Below, piece by piece: positions 6,385 to 8,580 of a stretch of DNA of 8,580 nucleotides. The notes beneath the pieces are model-generated. The model ran no database searches. It was given only the letters and a program-made list of their open reading frames with translations, and was not told where the DNA came from. Positions within the stretch are counted from its first letter, which is position 1, and each line of letters begins with the position of its first letter. Position numbers and translations under genes: made by a program. Source of the DNA: Verrucomicrobiota bacterium (GTDB lineage: Bacteria > Verrucomicrobiota > Verrucomicrobiia > Opitutales > Opitutaceae); NCBI GenBank assembly GCA_023443985.1, contig JAEZSJ010000201.1, positions 1 through 8,580 on the forward strand, written 5' to 3'.

Positions 6385-6678
6385 ATGCCCGATACGCCCA
6401 AACACATCGACATCGACTACGTCGCCAGTCTCGCCCGCCTCGCGCTCACGCCCGAGGAGAAGGCCACCTTCTCCCGCCAGCTCGGCGATGTGCTCGCGTA
6501 CATCGAGAAGCTCAAGCAGGCCGAAGTGAACGGCGTCGAACCGACCGCGCATGCCTTCGATGTCCACAATGTCTGGGCGGCCGATGTGCCCGCGGCGGGG
6601 CTGCCGGTCGAGGACGTGCTGCGCAACGCCCCGGCCCACCGCGACAACATGATCTCGGTCCCGAAGGTAGTGGAGTAG
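6385..6678 (+). CDS. gatC: Asp-tRNA(Asn)/Glu-tRNA(Gln) amidotransferase subunit GatC
   Basis: A 97-residue protein of normal GatC length. It begins HIDIDYVASLARLALTPEEKATFSRQLGDVLAYIEKLKQAEVNGVEPT, the N-terminal helix pair that wraps GatA. It ends with LPVEDVLRNAPAHRDNMISVPKVVE, the conserved R.NAP....G.F.VPKV-type tail in which DNMISVPKVVE is recognisable. GatC has no catalytic role; it bridges and stabilises GatA and GatB in the cytosolic heterotrimer. The ATG at 6385 is the only sensible start. No Shine-Dalgarno sequence is visible and the preceding 20 bases are GC-rich. It is first in the gatC-gatA-gatB order, with 60 bases to gatA. Confidence 0.96.
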   Translation: MPDTPKHIDIDYVASLARLALTPEEKATFSRQLGDVLAYIEKLKQAEVNGVEPTAHAFDVHNVWAADVPAAGLPVEDVLRNAPAHRDNMISVPKVVE

Positions 6679-6738
6679 ACGAACCGCCCACCCCGCGAAA
6701 CCGCGTCCCGCCCGCCAACCCATTCTGCGTCCCCGTCC

Positions 6739-8205
6739 ATGTCGTCCGCCTCCGCCTTCCAGACCGCCGCCCAGCTGAGCGCACAGCTCGCCAGCGGCGC
6801 CGTCTCCGCCGTCGAACTCGCGCAGGGCTGTCTCGCGCAGGTGCGCGCCACCGATGAGCGCGTCAACGCGTTCCTCTCCTTCGACGAGGCCGACATCCTC
6901 GCCCAAGCGCGGGCGTCCGACGCCCGGCGCGCCGCCGGCCGGAGCCGCGGCCCGCTCGACGGCCTGCCCGTGGGGATGAAGGACGTGATCGCGGTTCGCA
7001 ACCAGCCGCTCACCTGCGGCAGCCGGATGCTGGAGAAGTTCGTCTCGCCCTATGATGCGACCGCGGCGCTCCGGCTGAAGGAGGCCGGCGCGGTGCTCTT
7101 CGGCCGGTTGAACATGGACGAGTTCGCGATGGGCAGCTCGACCGAGAACTCGGCCTTCAAAACCACCGCGAACCCGTGGGACCTGTCCCGCATCCCCGGC
7201 GGCAGCTCGGGCGGCAGCGCCGCGGCCGTGGCCGCGGGCCAAGTGCCGGTGTCGCTCGGCAGCGACACCGGTGGCTCGATCCGCCAGCCGGCGGCGCTTT
7301 GCGGCATCGTCGGGCTGAAGCCGACCTACGGACTGATCTCGCGCTACGGGCTGGTCGCCTACGCATCCTCGCTCGACCAGATCGGGCCGTTCGGCCGCAC
7401 GGTGGAGGATGTGGCGCTCACGTTGCAGGCCATCGCCGGGCACGACGAGAAGGACTCCACGTCGTTCCGCACCGAGATTCCCGACTACCGCGCCGCGCTC
7501 GGGCAGCGCCGTGGACCGTGGAAGCTCGGCGTGCCGAAGGAATACTTCGGCGAGGGCCTCGCGCCCGAAGTCCGCGCTGCTGTCGAACAGGCGATCGCGT
7601 GGTACCGCGCGCAGGGCTGTGAGATTCGCGAGGTGTCGTTGCCGCACACGCAGTACGCCGTGGCCGCCTACTACATCATCGCCACCGCGGAGGCGTCCTC
7701 GAACCTCGCCCGCTACGACGGCATCCGCTACACGCACCGTTCGCCGAAGGCGACCGACGCGATCGACATCTACCACCACTCGCGCGCCGAGGGCTTCGGC
7801 TCCGAGGTGAAACGTCGCATCATCCTCGGCACCTATGTGCTCAGCAGCGGCTACTACGACGCCTACTACGGCCGTGCCCAAAAGGTCCGCACGCTGATCC
7901 GGCAGGACTTCCTCGACGCCTTTCGCGAGGTCGACGCGCTGCTCACCCCCACTTCGCCCACGGTGGCCTTCAAGAAGGGGGAGAAGACGGCCAACCCGCT
8001 CGAGATGTACCTCGCCGACATCTTCACCATCTCGCTGAACCTCGCCGGCCTCCCCGGCGTCTCCGTCCCGTGCGGTTTCTCGGCCGAGGGGTTGCCGATC
8101 GGCCTGCAGGTGGTCGGCCGGCCGTTCCAGGAGGCCGACCTGCTCGCCATCGCCCACGCCTACGAGCGTGCCCACGATTTCCACACAAAGCACCCGCAGC
8201 TCTGA
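6739..8205 (+). CDS. gatA: Glu-tRNA(Gln) amidotransferase subunit GatA (glutaminase)
   Basis: A 488-residue amidase-signature enzyme of full family length. It releases ammonia from glutamine (or asparagine) and passes it through a channel to GatB, which amidates activated Glu-tRNA(Gln), and possibly Asp-tRNA(Asn). The Ser-cisSer-Lys triad is present: Lys81 in GLPVGMKDVI, Ser156 in PGGSSGGSAAAVA and the nucleophile Ser180 in SDTGGSIRQPA. Their spacing matches that known for S. aureus GatA (79/154/178) with a constant shift of two. Other family marks are NMDEFAMGSSTENSAF, GLISRYGLVAYASSLDQIGPF, KLGVPKEYF and the C-terminal LAGLPGVSVPCGF with GLPIGLQVVG. The ATG at 6739 is chosen from the family N-terminus (a helix ahead of QLASGAVSAVELAQ); it is preceded by a C/T-rich stretch and no Shine-Dalgarno sequence. 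gatB begins 11 bases after its stop codon. Confidence 0.98.
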   Translation: MSSASAFQTAAQLSAQLASGAVSAVELAQGCLAQVRATDERVNAFLSFDEADILAQARASDARRAAGRSRGPLDGLPVGMKDVIAVRNQPLTCGSRMLEKFVSPYDATAALRLKEAGAVLFGRLNMDEFAMGSSTENSAFKTTANPWDLSRIPGGSSGGSAAAVAAGQVPVSLGSDTGGSIRQPAALCGIVGLKPTYGLISRYGLVAYASSLDQIGPFGRTVEDVALTLQAIAGHDEKDSTSFRTEIPDYRAALGQRRGPWKLGVPKEYFGEGLAPEVRAAVEQAIAWYRAQGCEIREVSLPHTQYAVAAYYIIATAEASSNLARYDGIRYTHRSPKATDAIDIYHHSRAEGFGSEVKRRIILGTYVLSSGYYDAYYGRAQKVRTLIRQDFLDAFREVDALLTPTSPTVAFKKGEKTANPLEMYLADIFTISLNLAGLPGVSVPCGFSAEGLPIGLQVVGRPFQEADLLAIAHAYERAHDFHTKHPQL

Positions 8206-8216
8206 CCCTTCTCCCC

Positions 8217-8580
8217 GTGTCCGCCGCCGCTTCCTCCCCCTCCGCCTACGAGGCCGTCATCGGGCTCGAGGTCCATGTGCAGCTCAAGACGCGCTCGAAG
8301 ATGTTCACGCGCGTCGCCACCGGTTTCGGCGAGCCACCCAACACGCTCACCGACCCCGTCGTGCTCGCGCTGCCGGGCACGCTGCCGGTGATGAACAAGG
8401 AGGCCCTCGACAAGATCATCAAGGTCGGCCTGCTCCTCGGCTGCGAGATCGCCCCGGTCTGCAAATGGGACCGCAAGAACTACTTCTACCCCGACAGCCC
8501 GAAGAACTATCAGATCTCCCAATACGACCAGCCGATCTGCCTGCGCGGCGGCGTCGAGATCGAGCTGCCCGGCCCGGCGC
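8217..8580 (+). CDS. gatB: Glu-tRNA(Gln) amidotransferase subunit GatB, N-terminal part (3' truncated by window)
   Basis: The frame opens at a GTG at 8217, 11 bases after the gatA stop codon, and runs to the window edge (121 codons visible); no ATG-started frame of this protein exists near the 5' end. The peptide begins VSAAASSPSAYEAVIGLEVHVQLKTRSKMF and continues with FGEPPNTLTDPVVLALPGTLPVMN and RKNYFYPDSPKNYQISQYDQPI, all diagnostic for GatB. Glu18 and His20 of GLEVH correspond to the metal- and ATP-site residues Glu10 and His12 of S. aureus GatB. GatB phosphorylates the glutamyl group on tRNA and transfers ammonia supplied by GatA. The Cys residues that bind zinc in some GatB proteins are replaced here (FTRVATGFGE, TDPVVLALPG), as in the zinc-free S. 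aureus type. The 11 bases before the GTG are all pyrimidines. Confidence 0.95.
   Translation, partial: MSAAASSPSAYEAVIGLEVHVQLKTRSKMFTRVATGFGEPPNTLTDPVVLALPGTLPVMNKEALDKIIKVGLLLGCEIAPVCKWDRKNYFYPDSPKNYQISQYDQPICLRGGVEIELPGPA

Noticed and set aside
6225..6413. N-terminal extension of the upstream receiver protein to an ATG at 6413
   Set aside because: It would add 63 non-conserved residues, overlap the start of gatC antisense and move the receiver domain away from the N-terminus. The ATG at 6224 matches the paralogue exactly.
4872..6857. A 661-codon open frame on the + strand
   Set aside because: It is antisense to the upstream receiver gene and then runs out of frame through gatC into gatA, both of which are well supported.
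6286..8193. A 635-codon open frame on the - strand
   Set aside because: It is antisense to gatC and gatA, whose catalytic motifs are intact. Its own translation is Arg/Gly/Val-rich without motifs.

Overview
The window is GC-rich, densely coding bacterial chromosome with no sign of phage, transposon or CRISPR. I infer a member of the Verrucomicrobiota, most likely Opitutaceae-like. This rests on the GC-rich codon usage, the phenylacetate-CoA ligase plus tandem-ACT pair, a complete gatCAB set, and a tiny lipoprotein that resembles ones I associate with that family. The assignment is from memory of gene content and was not computed.

Layout. Positions 1-740 (+ strand) hold the 3' end of a phenylacetate-CoA ligase gene and a tandem ACT-domain protein gene, separated by a short repeat-rich, AT-richer spacer. 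Positions 741-948 are a convergent intergenic region with several GC-rich stem-loops. Positions 949-1944 (- strand) hold rsmI, for a 16S rRNA 2'-O-methyltransferase, and a 53-residue lipoprotein gene. A good rho-independent terminator lies between them. Position 2121 starts a tRNA-Gln(TTG) gene on the + strand. Its 3' half is antisense to the last codons and the stop of an acyltransferase-3 membrane protein gene (2162-3469, - strand). Positions 3611-6224 (- strand) carry two paralogous genes for receiver-domain proteins with the same uncharacterised C-terminal region. A 160-base divergent intergenic region separates them from the + strand gatC-gatA-gatB operon (6385 to the window edge; gatB is cut off).

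How the genes relate. GatCAB turns Glu-tRNA(Gln) into Gln-tRNA(Gln), and a tRNA-Gln gene with the T1-A72 pair expected of a GatCAB substrate sits in the same window. RsmI and GatCAB are both housekeeping translation functions. The ligase and ACT protein belong to aryl-acid or aromatic amino acid metabolism. The two receiver proteins are the least understood part. They align without gaps through the receiver and the following helix, then share a conserved roughly 230-residue C-terminal region with no output domain I can name.

No gene here has a clear Shine-Dalgarno sequence. Most starts are preceded by pyrimidine-rich DNA.
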